DNA of 64,000 nt from Mytilus californianus (GCF_021869535.1 NW_026262659.1:2480001-2544000), one strand, 5' to 3'. Counted from the first letter of the stretch, positions 23,071-36,500 are shown. The notes: generated by a model not told the origin, from the sequence alone. Numbers and translations: made by a program.

Positions 23071-26000
23071 GTATGTTATTTTATACACCATTCATGATTA
23101 TTGCAAAAACATAACAACCAAACGATTGGACGTTAGATATCCAGAAATATATTAGAAAATAAGAAACGTACACAGTCAATGATTAACAATTTAGAGATAC
23201 ATGTACTTTAATTATACATTTCTTTTAAACTTAACGTTACGGATATTATATCTTTATATGTCACACTGAAATCTTTAGCCAGCAGAAGTTCAACTAAAAT
23301 TTATTAAAACACTGTTAACTGTAATAAAGTTAAAATGCTTTAAGGAAGCCTAAATCCTAGGCATATTTATGGTCAATATGGTCCGTAGTAAAGTTAAAAC
23401 TACCTTTGTTTTACGATGATGTACTGTACTCTCAAATTGGGAAGTTGATAAATATTTTAATTACGGTATATGGCATACAAATTGATCTTCCAGAATATGC
23501 ATGAAATATTTAGCATTGAACGTTTCGCAAACAACAAGCAAATACTCATAAAAATCCAATATCTGCATCCTTGGAAAAACGCAAATGTATAACTACACAC
23601 CTTAATGCCCTGATTAACCGCTCGCTGATTTAAACCGTGAAAATTGTTAAATAAACTTTCTAAATGCAAACAATTTTGGGAAGAAGAAATAAACGGGCAA
23701 TCGAAAAAAAAAAGAAAAAAAAAACAACCCCGAACTCAGTAATGACATTATTGCATATTATCAAAAAAATGTGAAAGACTTTAATTTATATTTAAAAGCC
23801 TCGACTAACTTGGTTAAAAAATCTCGAAAATTCTCAGTTGAGGTAATGTTTAATATTCTGAATATTTAATTATCTACAGAATATGAAAATAAAACCTAAT
23901 AATTGTGTGCGTCCGAAGCTTTTTCCTTGATTTACATTCATTTAGCCGTTGAAACTTCTTTATATTTGTTTTATTTCGACACAGTCTTCTGAAATTTTAG
24001 AAGAAACATCGTTTCGATTTTAGATGAAATTTTAAGCACTCTCTTTTACTATATATCATTCAAAATGTTGCTTTCTGCTATTTATATCTATTCACTGATG
24101 TTTAATTATAAATAATGGATACCTCCCGATCAATTATTTGGTGTTTCTAGTTTTATCATATAATGCCAAAAGTTACATTTTATATAGAGTGTGAAATTGG
24201 GTATGTTTCAAAAGACGGATTTCCATGCAAACCATGTTCACATGGAAGAAGATGGGGAAGAAAATGCAGAGGTGTATGTAAATGTCAACACAACGAGAGG
24301 TATAAAATTGATTAAAGTAAAATTACAGATGACGATTGGCGCTTATTATTATACATTTCCCTCAAAGCTGCAAAGTTCATTTTAGGTTAAGTTAGATATA
24401 TACCGTTTTAAAAATTTTCAAAACTTAAGTAACACCCTATCAGTTAAAAATTACAGATTTGTTTACTTTTGGTTTGATTCTGTTCCAACATGACATTTTG
24501 TGCTTCTTTGTTACATGTGTTTGTTTTTTATAGTGATTAAGATGACAACACAATGTTGACTGCTGTACCCCTATTTTTGACATTTTTACCTATTGTGTCT
24601 GTTTGTTTGGTTCACGCATCGTTGTGTATATAATGGAATTTGATGCGACTGTCATACAAGTGAGAGGTTTAGCTAGCTATAAAACCAGGTTCAATCCATC
24701 ATTTTCTACACAAGAAAATGCCTGTATCAAGTCAGGAATATGACTACTATTTACCGGCTTTGTATTAATATGAGCAACACGAGGGTGCCACATGTGGAGC
24801 AGGATCTGCTTACCCTTTCGGAGCACGTGAGATCACCCCAATTTTGGTGGGGTTCGTGTTGCTGTTGTACCCCTATTTGTGATATTTTTACCTATTTTGT
24901 CTGTTATGTTCATACATCGTTGTTAATATAATGGAATTTGATGCGACTGTCATACAAGTGAGAGGTTTAGCTAGCTTTAAAACCAGGTTTAATTCACCAT
25001 TTTCTACATAAGAAAATGCCTGTACCAAGTCAGAAATATGACAATTGTTATCCATCGTTTGATGTGTTTGAGCTTTTGATTTTTGCCATTTGATTAGGGA
25101 CTTTCGTTTTTGAATTTTCCTCGGAGTTCAGTATTTTTGTGATTTTACTTTTTAAAACAATATTGATTTATTAGAATCATGGCTCATTGTTCAGAAAAAG
25201 CATCAAATTGAATACAATAATATTGCTTCTGCACACCAACTTGAAAGATGAAAGAGAGGCGAAAGATATCAAAGGGATATTCAAACTTATAACTAGAGGG
25301 ACACAAAGGTACAGAAGATACAAAAGGAACAATCAAAATGTACAAGTCGAAAAGAAACCGACAACAACAAAAAAAAAAACGATGAAAAGACAAACAGGTC
25401 TTCAAAATACTGTAAAGAAAACTAAAGAAAAAATCAAACAAAATCAAAACCGATGGTAATCGCAGGTGCTCTGGAAGGGTACGCAGATCTTGCTCCACAT
25501 GTTGCACCCGTCATGTTGCTCATGGTTAGTATAAATTCGTATATTTCACAGTGAAAAAAGGACGGGAATGTGGCTAATATAATTCAAACATATATGTGGT
25601 CATTTGTGACACAGATACTCCGTAACATTCAATCAGCTCATGATTGCGTAGGTAAAACTTTTGAAGGGACGACTTGAACTTTACCATTTTGAACAATAGC
25701 TAACTCGTAAGCGCAATCTTCTTTCAAGGAAATCATGAAAGGAAACGCAATGTTTGAGCTCTTCAATTGAGAGTATTATTTTCCGTATAAGGGCGCTGCT
25801 AGAATATTACTATATAGATATGGAAAGTTTAAATTGGGAAAGCTGATAAAATTTATTTTGTCGTAATGTATTGTTCTCAACCTACCCTCATTGTAAATTT
25901 CTAGATGTTAGTCAAGATATGGTGCAAAACTTAACTGTATGTGTAAGGGCCTGCATATGATAAACTATATCTTCCAGCTGATACAATATACACGAGCTTG

Positions 26001-27573
26001 CGTATGAAAAACTGCCTTGATAAAGGATTGCTAATTAGTAGGCAGCCATTGAACCAAGGGTTCTAAGTGGTAAAATTGAAGTCAACCCTTCGAAATATTT
26101 AGACGCAAGCGCGAGTTGGTTGACCGCTATGATCTATCTGTGTCGCAGATGATCACATTGTTCAAATTGTCTTTACATAAGACCCGTCCTCTTTCTCTCG
26201 ATTGTGACATTACCAAATGACACTTATTTCCGAATATATACTTACCTTGGCTAACATGACGGATGCCATTTGTGGAGCTGGATCTTCTTACCCTACCGGA
26301 GGATTTGAGATCACCCCAAATGTTTGTTGGTGTTCGTGTTGCTCAGTCTTTAGTTCCTTTGTAGTGTCTTATTGATTTGTTTTGGTTTTGTTTTGTTTTG
26401 TCTTCTTTCGTTTTTTGTCATTGCATTATCAGTTTCTCTTCGTGTTTTGAATGATCCCTTAGGCCTTGTGTCTTCCGCCGTTTCTTCCTGGTATCTGCTG
26501 TCTTCTTTTTTAACAATAACGCTAGCCTCTTTTCATTCTTCTTGACAGACTCGTGTATGAATTCTGTTTCATATGAATAAATAAAAAAACGAATCTACAA
26601 CGAGAAGAGCATAGTTGGTGCTCATAGGTTTATTTGCAGAAAAAACCCATCCTACAAACAAATAAGCATAACTTTATTTCACATGTCCGTTGAAGGCAAC
26701 ACATACTTTCCTTTGAATATCCTTTGCTGAATACATCGATTTTTCTCTCCCAGTCCGGTCATACATACGACATTCGCACACCAAAATGAGATGTGCATGG
26801 TTTTGTTTGTATTTGTTATTTCTAATCGACATTATGTATCTTATTAAACATGCCTTATGATGGCTCTAAACGCGAAAAATGCATTTTCTCTATCTTGTTT
26901 ATTTTTGCTATGTGGTAGCTGATTCATTGATATACCCCTTACATCTCATTGTATCTATAACTATTACAGATGTGATATAGTGTATGGCTGTCTTGATGTT
27001 ACGACTTTTATGTCAGGTAAGGTAAATAAAGGCAACAGTAGTATACCGCTGTTCAATAGTCATAAATCGATTAAGCGAAAACAAATCCGGGTCACAAACC
27101 AAAACCAAGGGAAACACATCAACTATAAGAGGAAAACAACGCAACATCAGAAACACCGAACTGTTACAAACATAAACGCCAACATACATATAAACGGACT
27201 ATTCGATAACAACTGCCATATTCCTGACTTAGTACAGGACATTTTAGGAAAAAAATGGTGGATTGAACCTGGTTTTATGGCTAGCCAAACTTCCCGCTAA
27301 TATGGCAATGTTAAAACTACCGCTAAAATGACAACATTATGTGACAGAAATACAGTACAAATAAACGCAAGAACACTCAGGACAGAGAAATACATAAATA
27401 AATAAAATAATAGTACATTACAACATGTAAACCACAGAATAACAACGGACACCTCCCATTAAAATTACGACAGTACACCAGTACAGATGTTAGAAAACAT
27501 TCCTCAAGTGGTTAAAACGGAAAAGATATCACCTGGTTGAGGTTTCGACAAGAAGATGATTATAATAATAATC

Positions 27574-27634
<61 letters not shown>

Positions 27635-30600
27635 CGGCAAATTGTTAGACGATTAGATTAAGGAAATATTTGATATTTAGTTGTCGCTTCTCTCGTGTAA
27701 AATGATTGACCATGAACTTCTGGTTCAAGGAAGGAAGAAGATATCATTGTGTTTCTAATAGTCGTACCATGATATGCAGCTCACTTCGAATCGAATAAAC
27801 AAAATAAAAGTATAAGCATTTAAAATTTCCGGTGATACATTTATACAAACTATTGTTTATTATTTCAATGAGTGCTTACATCTCATAATTATAAAGCCCA
27901 GTGAACTTGAGATTAAGGACACTCACGAAAGTCTACTTCATATCTTGATCATATCCGCGATAATGACACATATGGACGACTTCAAACCAGAATTTATGAC
28001 AAACGTAATGATTTCAACTTTCCAAATGTTAACTTCCCATTTCTCAGCATTAATATTGTATCGCTCATTCATTGTCACACTATACGGAATTCATTAACAG
28101 CGGTCTGTTCCTTACACAAAAACTTCTCGAACAGAATAAAAAATGGAGACTTATACACCGCGGTAAATTCAGACAACTCGCTTCAGTCAGTTAAGATAAG
28201 TCCAGTCTATGTTTCGACTGTTCAGTAGATTAGTTGTTATTTACCTCTCCGCATCAACATCCAAATGAATTGTCTGAAAAGCTACTATATGGAACTGAAT
28301 TGACTGCAATCGAATTGTATGAACAGTGCTGAATTTACCAGAGTAGATAGGTCTGAAAAGTTAAAAGAATATTGTCTGTTTACTATGAAATTACAGCCGG
28401 AGTCAAGCAAATACGGCTACCTTTCGGCAAGTTGATATTTGCGTTTTTGATGTTTTTTTGCAAATACAGTAATGACAATACTATATGGTATACGCTAAAA
28501 AGATAACAACCTAATACGATGCATCTTTTCGCCCAGGTAACGAGAATTTCGATTGGATAACGCTTCAAATAGCAGGGCATTAATTCTGCGGTTGATGATC
28601 TTAATTTGAGCACACCATGTAAATGATATTAAATGTATGGTTTAATTGTGTTTTCTTGAAGTTGCATTCAGATTGAGATACCAGTATGGTGTTAGAAATT
28701 TGCTTGTATCAGTTAATAATGTGTTTACTTGCTTCACTTTTGTAGCACTAGGAACTTAATCAGCAACCGTCAACTCGCCAATTGAGGCAGCCAAATCAAA
28801 TGGAATACTTGTATCTCCTAAAAAGAGTATCAAAGGCAACACTGCTACTACTAACTTTTGTATTTTCATTGAACTGATAAAAAAGAAGATACATAGAATA
28901 AGACCATGTATATAAAAATCAATGTTTTGTGGTATTAAGTTAAAAAAAATTCAGTGTTTGGATATGTTCTTAGTTTTGTTGATGTGACAAGTACATAAAT
29001 GATATGTCCTTCCGATTAATAGTCACATCTATATCAAGTCATTTTCTCAAATACAGCACCAAAACTGCAAATTCCTTTACAATATTTGACACACAATAAA
29101 CACACAAAATAGTATTCAATCTGGAATTCTTCAGATTTCATTCGTGCGAATGTATGTTTCAGAAACGTGGAAAAGTACACAACCAAAGGAATCAACATAT
29201 GCTACAACAACAGCGAGTAGTATTCCAACAGCTGATAGTGATGGTAACTTGACATTCCACTATCTCGAAATTCCTTTACTTCTATCGGTTATCCCTCAAA
29301 TGATATCGGTCTTCAAAACCAACGACTGATGATTTAGGCTAAAGTTTAAAAACGAAAACATATACATGTGTAGTATATTATTGTAAATTTAAGTATCAAG
29401 GTTCATCTAGACCCTCAGGCGAAAATCCATTTAAGTTTTTTAATTTTCTGAAACATAAATTGTATTTGAATTTGATATATCTAGGTCATGCCATGCCTTA
29501 AAAATTTTCCAGATGCAGAGGGTTGTCTCAGTGCTATACCATTTCATTTATAAAGTTGTATGTGTGGTATGATCTTTATATATATATTCCGATTATATTA
29601 TTTCATATTTATTTTCCTATCTCAGATTGTTGAATGTTTTCAGACATTGTTTTAAATTTTTGAAATTTAATGTTTGAATTTTAGCTTTGTTTTGGCGTTG
29701 TTCTTTTATGTTTGCACATAATAAAATTAAAACGTAGCGATTAGAATTACGGTTGTAAAACGGATACATTGTTTTCGGAGATTAACACGCTGTCTTCGCT
29801 TAAATCAACCCACAATAAAACACTACAATTGACACATTGTTGGCCTGATGCAAGGCAAGGGTTCAAGTCCAATCAAATATGCCCTCATTTTCATATTTTT
29901 ATTACTACTTTTTGTGATTCATCTGGTCGATCATCTGTGCAAATCCTAACTATTATGTCAGGTAATAAGTTATTCGTTGTCGTCCAGGATATTCATGAGA
30001 TGTTTGCCTCTGAACGTTTTGATAACCAACAGTAAAATAATTAATTGCCAATGCAGTGATTCTTTGTATTTTAAAGTATAATTCATTTCATAAACAGATG
30101 TCACATGTGGAGCAGGATCTGCTTACCATTCAGGAGCACCTGAGATCAACTTCGGTTTTTTGATGGGGTTCTCATTCCTCAGTCTTTAGTTTTCTATGTT
30201 GTGTTTTGTGTACTATTGTTTGTCTTTTTTTGCCATGGCATTGTCAGTTTATTTTTGGCTAATGAGTTTGAATGTCCCTTAGGTATCTTAGGTACCAAGT
30301 CAAGAATATGACAGTTGTTTTCCAGCTTTTGATTGATCCATTAGATTTGGGACTTTCCGATTTGAATTTTCCTTGGAGTTCGGAATTTTATTATTTAAAA
30401 ATTTTACTCTCTTTTCTTTAACAATATTGTAGTTTATAAATAACTATTGAAACATTAATAGAACATGCTATATTCCTTTGAAACACTTTGATCATTGATT
30501 GATTTCAATTCATTTAAATGAGGAGATGTGGTATCATCACTTCAATTCTTCTTACTGCTTGATCCTATTTTATTTTTAGGTGGGTTTCTATTAGAGAGAG

Positions 30601-31394
30601 AAATAATCATTTATTCAATAAGTGCGGGAAGCATTGCAGTGATGGTGGCTCTAGGGTCATGCTGTTTCAAATACAAAAGGAAAGCTGAACATTTATACAA
30701 ATCGAGACCAAGAACAAACCATGATCAAACATCACCCGAACGGTCCGATGTTCAATATCGCCGGAACAATGAAAGTGTCTATGATTTAATTGATGAAGAT
30801 AATATGATTGGCGATGAGACGTTAATACACAGCGCTACAAGAAGTGGACGTGTCATTCAAACAAGGACTACGCATTCTGTTGTTGATCAAGATGGAAGCA
30901 GTAGTTCGCATTCCGAGGGTGATGTTATCGATCCTTTCAGTGAAGGATATCTTAATCCATATCAGCCTATGATAGAAGTTGATCTCCATGGTTATCGCAC
31001 ATTATCGGATGATACAACACACAAGTCTGAGAAACTATCTTCAGGCAATTCAGAGTCCAGCATATGTTCTGCTGATAAGGCCAACGTTCTTGTTCATCCG
31101 TATCAACCAATAATACCTTTTGTTGATATTCATAATAATAGTCCGATAGATGAAGCTGTACATAAACTCACAAGCCACGGACAAAGCATGTCTGACTTCA
31201 ATACAGGAAACAATGATCATGATGCAGAACAAATCTCCGAGTCACTGAAAATTTCCATATCCCTAATAGAATCAGAAGATGCTAAGAACCAAACAGAAAA
31301 AAGTTTAGTTGTGGAAAGCAAATCAAAGGATGATCCTAAGAATATCAGCGGCATTGCTTACAAAAACAATCACATGGCTAACGTTGATGCTTAG
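23006..31394 (+). CDS. Gene 2: MEGF/scavenger-receptor-F-like single-pass receptor (5' end missing)
   Basis: Five exons join in phase: 23006-23070, 24188-24299, 26970-27016, 29163-29243 and 30580-31394 (TAG stop), all with GT-AG introns. The product has EGF-like cysteine modules (WFCCNNHEERNGTCE; CEIGYVSKDGFPCKPC; GRKCRGVCKCQHNERC; DIVYGC), a Thr/Ser-rich stalk, a transmembrane helix and a cytoplasmic tail of about 245 residues. The cysteine spacing resembles MEGF10/SREC-type receptors, which bind debris, microbes or ligands at the cell surface; binding here is unknown. The first visible exon needs two bases from an upstream exon, so the signal peptide is not located. An in-frame ATG at 22956 exists but gives no hydrophobic leader. 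The long 3' exon is intact. Confidence 0.75.
24188..24299 (+). CDS. Gene 2 exon: EGF-like module
   Basis: It follows TTTATATAG and ends GAG-AG before GTATAA (phase 1 in, 2 out). It encodes 37 residues with seven cysteines (CEIGY, PCKPC, KCRGVCKC). The next exon supplies HNER-C and the module's final cysteines. Confidence 0.75.
24480..25160 (-). repeat. Nested family E / family B / family E repeats in a gene 2 intron
   Basis: Two inverted family E copies (about 24539-24740 and 24855-25045), each with GTGAGAGGTTTAGCTAGCT and a GTCAGGAATATGAC or similar end, are separated by a family B fragment (24772-24853). This suggests successive insertions. Confidence 0.6.
25240..25740 (+). repeat. Dispersed repeat family B
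   Basis: From AGAGAGGCGAAAGATATCAA through a GGTGCTCTGGAAGGGTACG block to ACTTTTGAAGGGACGACTTG. It is nearly full length for the family. Confidence 0.65.
26246..26480 (-). repeat. Dispersed repeat family B, inverted copy
   Basis: GGATGCCATTTGTGGAGC ... ACCGGAGGATTTGAGATCAC ... GTGTTGCTCAGTCTTTAG is the reverse complement of the family B 3' region. Confidence 0.6.
26970..27016 (+). CDS. Gene 2 exon: end of the EGF-like module
   Basis: It follows ACTATTACAG and ends TCA-G before GTAAGG. It encodes R-CDIVYGCLDVTTFMS. Phase 2 in and 1 out fit the neighbours. A family H repeat begins immediately after the donor. Confidence 0.7.
27017..27500 (+). repeat. Dispersed repeat family H
   Basis: It begins with GGCAACAGTAGTATACCGCT and continues through AACTGCCATATTCCTGAC to GCAAGAACACTCAGGACAG. 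An interspersed mussel-type repeat abutting a gene 2 exon donor. Its coding look is spurious. Confidence 0.5.
27561..27632. repeat. (AAT)n microsatellite
   Basis: About 20 AAT units with minor interruptions at the left. Confidence 0.9.
27890..28110 (+). pseudogene. Decayed reverse-transcriptase fragment
   Basis: It reads ELEIKDTHES, then in another frame RIYDKRNDFNFPNVNFPFLS. LYDKRDDFNFPIVNFPF-like peptides are typical of a bivalve reverse-transcriptase element. At least one frameshift is present. Confidence 0.5.
29163..29243 (+). CDS. Gene 2 exon: Ser/Thr-rich stalk
   Basis: It lies between ATGTTTCAG and GTAACT, phase 1 in and out. It encodes ETWKSTQPKESTYATTTASS and IPTADSD, with no cysteine, suited to an O-glycosylated stalk before the membrane. 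Confidence 0.68.
30100..30400 (-). repeat. Family B plus family E, inverted, just upstream of the last gene 2 exon
   Basis: CACATGTGGAGCAGGATCTG ... GGGGTTCTCATTCCTCAGTC (B) is followed by a family E piece (ACCAAGTCAAGAATATGACA). Confidence 0.55.
30580..31394 (+). CDS. Gene 2 terminal exon: transmembrane helix and signalling tail
   Basis: It follows TATTTTTAG. The phase-1 junction gives GGFLLEREI, then the helix IIIYSISAGSIAVMVALGS, CCFKYKRK as a stop-transfer, and about 245 cytoplasmic residues. The tail has SVYDLIDEDNM, GYLNPYQPMIEVDLHGY and a second related block VHPYQPIIPFVDIHN. The first contains YQPM, which fits the YxxM consensus for PI3K SH2 domains. Ser- and Asp/Glu-rich stretches suggest phosphorylation and disorder. 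No catalytic domain is present. Confidence 0.85.
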
Positions 31395-31759
31395 TTATTA
31401 TTTTGAGATTTTCATTTTGATTTTCATCGTCCTTTTTTATTAATATTTTATGTGCATACGTTTAAGGATTATTTTAGGGGGTAGACCTGGGGTATGGGAT
31501 ACAACTCCTACAAATGTATTGGATGCGTTTCCACCTACTAGTTACTTAAACAGTGATAACACATTTATGTTGTTTAAATTTGGTTATGAGAATGATGTAG
31601 CTGCATCTGGGAAATTAGACAATCAGAAATTACATTTTTTTAAAGATTCAAAATTCAAAAGCTGAAAAGGTAGAAAATTAACATAATTATCATCATCATA
31701 CATAAAATGCTTAAAAATATGTACTGAGGAATTTTGGGAAGGAATCTTGATATCTTTTA

Positions 31760-31765
31760 AATAAA
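31760..31765 (+). terminator. Possible polyadenylation signal for gene 2
   Basis: AATAAA lies 366 bases after the gene 2 stop. It is the first clear match I noticed, and no transcript confirms it. Confidence 0.25.
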
Positions 31766-33019
31766 ATCTTTGAAGGCTTTGAAAAAATTTATGAAGTTAT
31801 GTTTGAGTGGTGAGCAGTAGGCTAAATGTTTTTGGTTTTCAAATACAAACGGCAATATTCTAGAAGATATGATGTGAATCATCCTAGTACAAGCTAATGA
31901 TTATAGATACACTTCATTAGCAAAAAGATAGTACGTTAGTAGTGACAGACTGTCAGAACATTGAATTTAGCGTCTACTGACTCTACGCCAGTGGTATTTG
32001 TAGTCTTGGGAAGGGAAACTAAAGTTACGTATTATAATGTTGATATGTCAATTCGTCCAAAGGGTAATCGAACTGAATTTTACTGTTTTTCCTTACTAGC
32101 TTGACAACGGTTATTATTGGGGCCACACGATTTTCACACAATAAACGCAAAGGAAGACTGTAGAAAGTTTTGTAGAAAAAAAGGAATTTTGTCCCAAATT
32201 TTTTTTTATGTCTGTACGCCAAATTAAATGGAGATTTTGTAAATTCTTAACGATCAAATGCAATAAAGGTTTTTGATTTTCAAGGTTTATTAATAACGAT
32301 TGTTTCAGCATTTGTTTTTCAGAATTCAACTTATATTTTATTCCGGCAAAGTTTGAAAAATATGTGTTTTCTGGGCTGGCCAGAATTTTAGACTTAATCA
32401 ATGATTTTAACATGTTTATATACATTCAGGCTACAAATATTCCCATGACATTTCAGATTTACTTTAACTTTTTTCGACTACACATTTTTACATTCATTAG
32501 TATTCCTAATGAGAACATATGCAAAAACACACAATAATATATGCCTACTAGAGTTTTCGAACGTTGTTAAGATTACCGCAAAACTGGTTATATTCAATAT
32601 ACAACGAACATAAAATGCAACGGGGAATTTAAACAAAACTTTGGCAGATGATGCATGGACCCCTACCCTTTCAATGGTGTAAAGATAAGGGAAATTTGGG
32701 GTTACCAAGGCCTACCGCTTATGGTCTTGTTGTATTGAAGCCTTTCTCGTGTTCGTGTTATTTTAATATGTATGATGTTTGGTGTACAGTTTTTTGCAAA
32801 GTGTGCAGTGCAAAACAGCAGTAATTACTGAAATGCATTGTTGAAAAGTGTAAATTAATACCTTGACTTGTATCTTCTGAATCGTTGTAAGAGATTTAAA
32901 CAGCAGTTAACTACTGTTGTCCCTCATTTACATATTTCACCAAAAAAAAAAAACTATTGACACAGATATATGTCTCGCCTGTCGGCATAAAATTCAGAAA
33001 AAGACAATCTGATGGACAG

Positions 33020-33360
33020 CAACATTGCTAATTTATTGAATGTCACTGGACTTTGAACTAGTGGACAAGGCCTCGAAATGGTCGACAAACATAGATGTAC
33101 AGACAGCAATGTAACTTTTTAGAAAATATCATTGTCTATTGTGAGTAGTTTCTATCAAACTAACTTAAGCAGAAAACTTAACATTGAAAACTGTTACCTT
33201 ATTGAAAGTCACTGGACCATGACATAGGGGGCAGGGCCTCAAAATAGTCATCAAACTGATATGTATTGGTAGCAACTTCATACAAAATATAAAAATATCA
33301 TTGATCTATCACAAGTAGTTCCTCGCAAACTAACTTAAGCTATAAAATGACCAATTACAA
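33020..33360 (+). repeat. Diverged tandem duplication (two units of about 165 bp)
   Basis: Both units contain ATTGAAxGTCACTGGAC, GGGCCTC/GGCCTCGAAAT, ATCATTG(T/A)TCTAT and CAAACTAACTTAAGC in the same order. Confidence 0.6.
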
Positions 33361-34230
33361 TTACTTTTGCCAAACAAAGATCGGTTGGATGTTCGGGGAA
33401 AATAAAGATATAGCTTTTTAAACGAAAACTAATGATTTTAAATTAAATGTTTATTTTTGGAGTATGTCAGACTGTCTGGATCCACACAGGTTCTTGCGAC
33501 TACCCTTGCTGACGGATATTCGTTTGTCTGTGTGGAAGGAATAAATACAAAAACACATTTATTTTAATTTAAGTGATATTTTAATACACGTTCTATCCCT
33601 GTTGGGTATATTGACTGCGAATAAGTATGTGAGTGTGATACATCACATTATAAATCAGGCAAACAATGCATTTGATGTATCGTACATCACTGTGTCTAAA
33701 CCGGCAAAAAATATCTGGACTTATCAGCATCTATTATCCAGTACGGTGATGTACCACTATTAGAGAAATAAAAGGTAGAATTTCTGTTTACTTAATTGTT
33801 ATTTGTATGAAATTTATAGAACATAAATACAATAAAAATATATTACTACTTTCAAAAGTAAGATACTATATTTCCAACAATCAGTTTAGATTAATGGACA
33901 ATAAGGAAAAAATGCACGGGATAATGATATAAAGAGTTATCCTTAAATTACCTTGAATTTGTTAATTGTATATGTTTGCTGCACATCGATTTCTATGACG
34001 AATAATCCTTCCTATGATATTTGAAAAAAAAATAACCTGACCACAAAATGTTGAACATATTTAAGCATGAACATGGTAAATATATACACATGTATAATTG
34101 CCATTGAAAATGAGTGTTTTGTGGTGCAATGGATGTCAATAATCATGTGTTGACAAATCCTCCAGAAAATGGAAGAAGATCCTTTTGTGAATAAAGGAAA
34201 TATAAACAGTAACTTATCTCTCCATCGTGT

Positions 34231-34532
34231 AATACTTGTCGTAATATACTGGCCTTGCAAGAAAGATTTCAAATTGTCATTTTTAACAGACTATGAGTGG
34301 ACTATATGAAGTTATGACAAAAGTTTACATGATCTCTTTGAATGCTGATATTTATGACTCCCACAAAGTAAAAGAATTTGATAATGCAGACTTCTCAAAA
34401 GGTCTCATTTTGGGGGCCCATATTGAACCAAAAATTCTTGTTACATATATCTAAATTGTAATACCTCATTTTATAGCTGCATTCTCCTTATGGAGACATC
34501 ATTTTTCACATTAAAAAATTCTAATTTTTGTA
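34231..34532 (-). repeat. Dispersed repeat family J (inverted relative to 50.8 kb)
   Basis: The reverse complement matches 50834-51122 at high identity, including GGTCTCATTTTGGGGGCCCA and TAGCTGCATTCTCCTTATGG. Confidence 0.75.
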
Positions 34533-35114
34533 TGACACCTGTTTTGATGTCCTCCATATAAAGTCCCAAAAAAGGATCAGAGGTTCATTAAAATGAATTT
34601 GAAATATATCAGCAAGTACTTCTTATTAAAAAGTTCATGATAATCTTCCAGCTCAATAGTAGGGAAGGAGTAAATAAAAGGCGGGAGTACTGGTTTATCC
34701 TGGTCCATCCTTTATCTGTGATGTTTTGTTTTTATATCCATTGCTTTATATGAGATCCATGTTTACCGAATACTTTCAGCAGGATTATTATTAGAGGGTA
34801 GCAGTTTCTATATTGTCATATATTTTGTATAGAAGATGCGAACTCTCCTACAGTATCACGTGTGACTTATTTTTTGTTTATGCTGTCCATGCTTATTTCT
34901 ATTCTGATTAGCATCATGTTCATAGTTATTTAATGTATTGTATATTGCTTGTTTGCTTTCACAAATATAAACTGGGCAAAAATGCCACACAAGTGTCACG
35001 CACGTACCTTGAAACACATCATATTAACATCCTGCACCAGTAAAATCAGACTTTTTTTGTTAAAAAAAAACTATGAAAAACGAAATATTTCCCTACCGGT
35101 ACCTACTGAAATTA

Positions 35115-35410
35115 ATTGATATGTCCCACCTACAATAGTAGAGGAGCATTATGTTTTCGGTCTGTGCGTCCGTCTGTCCCATTATATCAGATTGAAGTTG
35201 TGGTTAAAGTTAGTTCCAGGTCACGCCAACATGAAACTTGGTACATGTACACATATTCATTATGAAGTGGAATGTTAAATAAATGTGCCAAAAATACTGT
35301 TTGATCCAGATTTCACTGTTTACTGAACTTTGAAATGTCATTATAGTGTGAGTTAGCCATGGTTTTCCTATGGACACATTTTTTTAATCCCCTGTCACTT
35401 TCATACTTGG
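35115..35410 (+). repeat. Bivalve-type dispersed repeat
   Basis: GAGGAGCATTATGTTTTCGG with GTGCGTCCGTCTGTCC, then an AACTTGGTACATGT-like block and CTATGGACACATT, a layout I associate with abundant bivalve interspersed repeats. Confidence 0.45.
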
Positions 35411-36279
35411 TCAGTTTCTTGTCTTCAGTCATATTTTCTTGGCCAAACTTTACTGTCAGTTTAATTATATATTTTTTAAGGGAGTAATGAAACACAATTA
35501 TTTAGACTAAATACTTTAAAAAAGGAGGAGTAAAACATACTTTAAACACATGTCTTCTCATTTAAAACCATAAATGTTCTAATAAAGTACACTATTGACA
35601 TGTAGAGGTATGCATTAGGTCATCTTGTGCTTAAAATCTCCCATGGAGAGTTTGAAAAGTTGGAAGGTATGCATTTTTTTAGTTAACCAGTGTATGGGAT
35701 TTTTTTTCAATACTACCGTGACACCATGTTAGGCCTATTGTAATTAAAAAGCATGAAATACATTTTAAAATGTAATCTGTGTTCCTATTATACAACTCCA
35801 TACTGTACATACAATTGTATTTCTCATTCACACCTACAGTGGCAGGGGACATTTAACTGTCACTATGGCATACATGTATCTACATGTACCTAGTTCAGCA
35901 TGTTAGTAGAAGTTTTTGGCATTCATTGTATTATAATATTTACTCAGAAAATTCTGGTGGTACCCAAAAGAAAGAAAAGCACAGCAGTTCCAGTATAAAA
36001 GTAATCATATTCATTAAAGAATGCTTGCAGTTTCTGAAAGCAAGTTAATAACATGCTTTCATGAAATCATTGTCCTTCACTTTAATATTTGTGGCTCAGT
36101 ACTTAAAAGAGCAGAATTCACACTTCAATCATTGTCAATGTTGTAAAAGTGAAACAGCCATGATAATGATCTGTATAATGCATTAAAAAAAGAAAATATT
36201 TATTCTTGCTTCAAACTAACATTAATATCCCAAGAAAAACAAGATGCATTTTTTTAACAATATATCATGAATATAAAAA

Positions 36280-36500
36280 TAAGTAGATGTATGATTGCCA
36301 ATGTAACAACTCTCCACAAGAGACCAAAATGACACAGAAATTAACAACTATAGATCACCGTATGGCATTCATCAATGAGTAAAATCCATACCGCGTAGTC
36401 AGCTATAAAAGGCACCGAAATGACAAATGTAAAACAATTCAAATGAGAAAACTAACGGCCTGATCTATGTACAAAATAATGAACGAAAAAAAAAAATGAT
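36280..36500 (-). repeat. Dispersed repeat family C, inverted copy
   Basis: It shares ATTGCCAATG, CACCGTATGGCATTCATCAA and GTAAAACAATTCAAATGAGA with 10890-11130. Confidence 0.6.

Noticed and set aside
26980-27300. 106-codon frame after a gene 2 exon
   Set aside because: Only the first part is the true exon (26970-27016). The remainder reads through a GT donor into a family H repeat.
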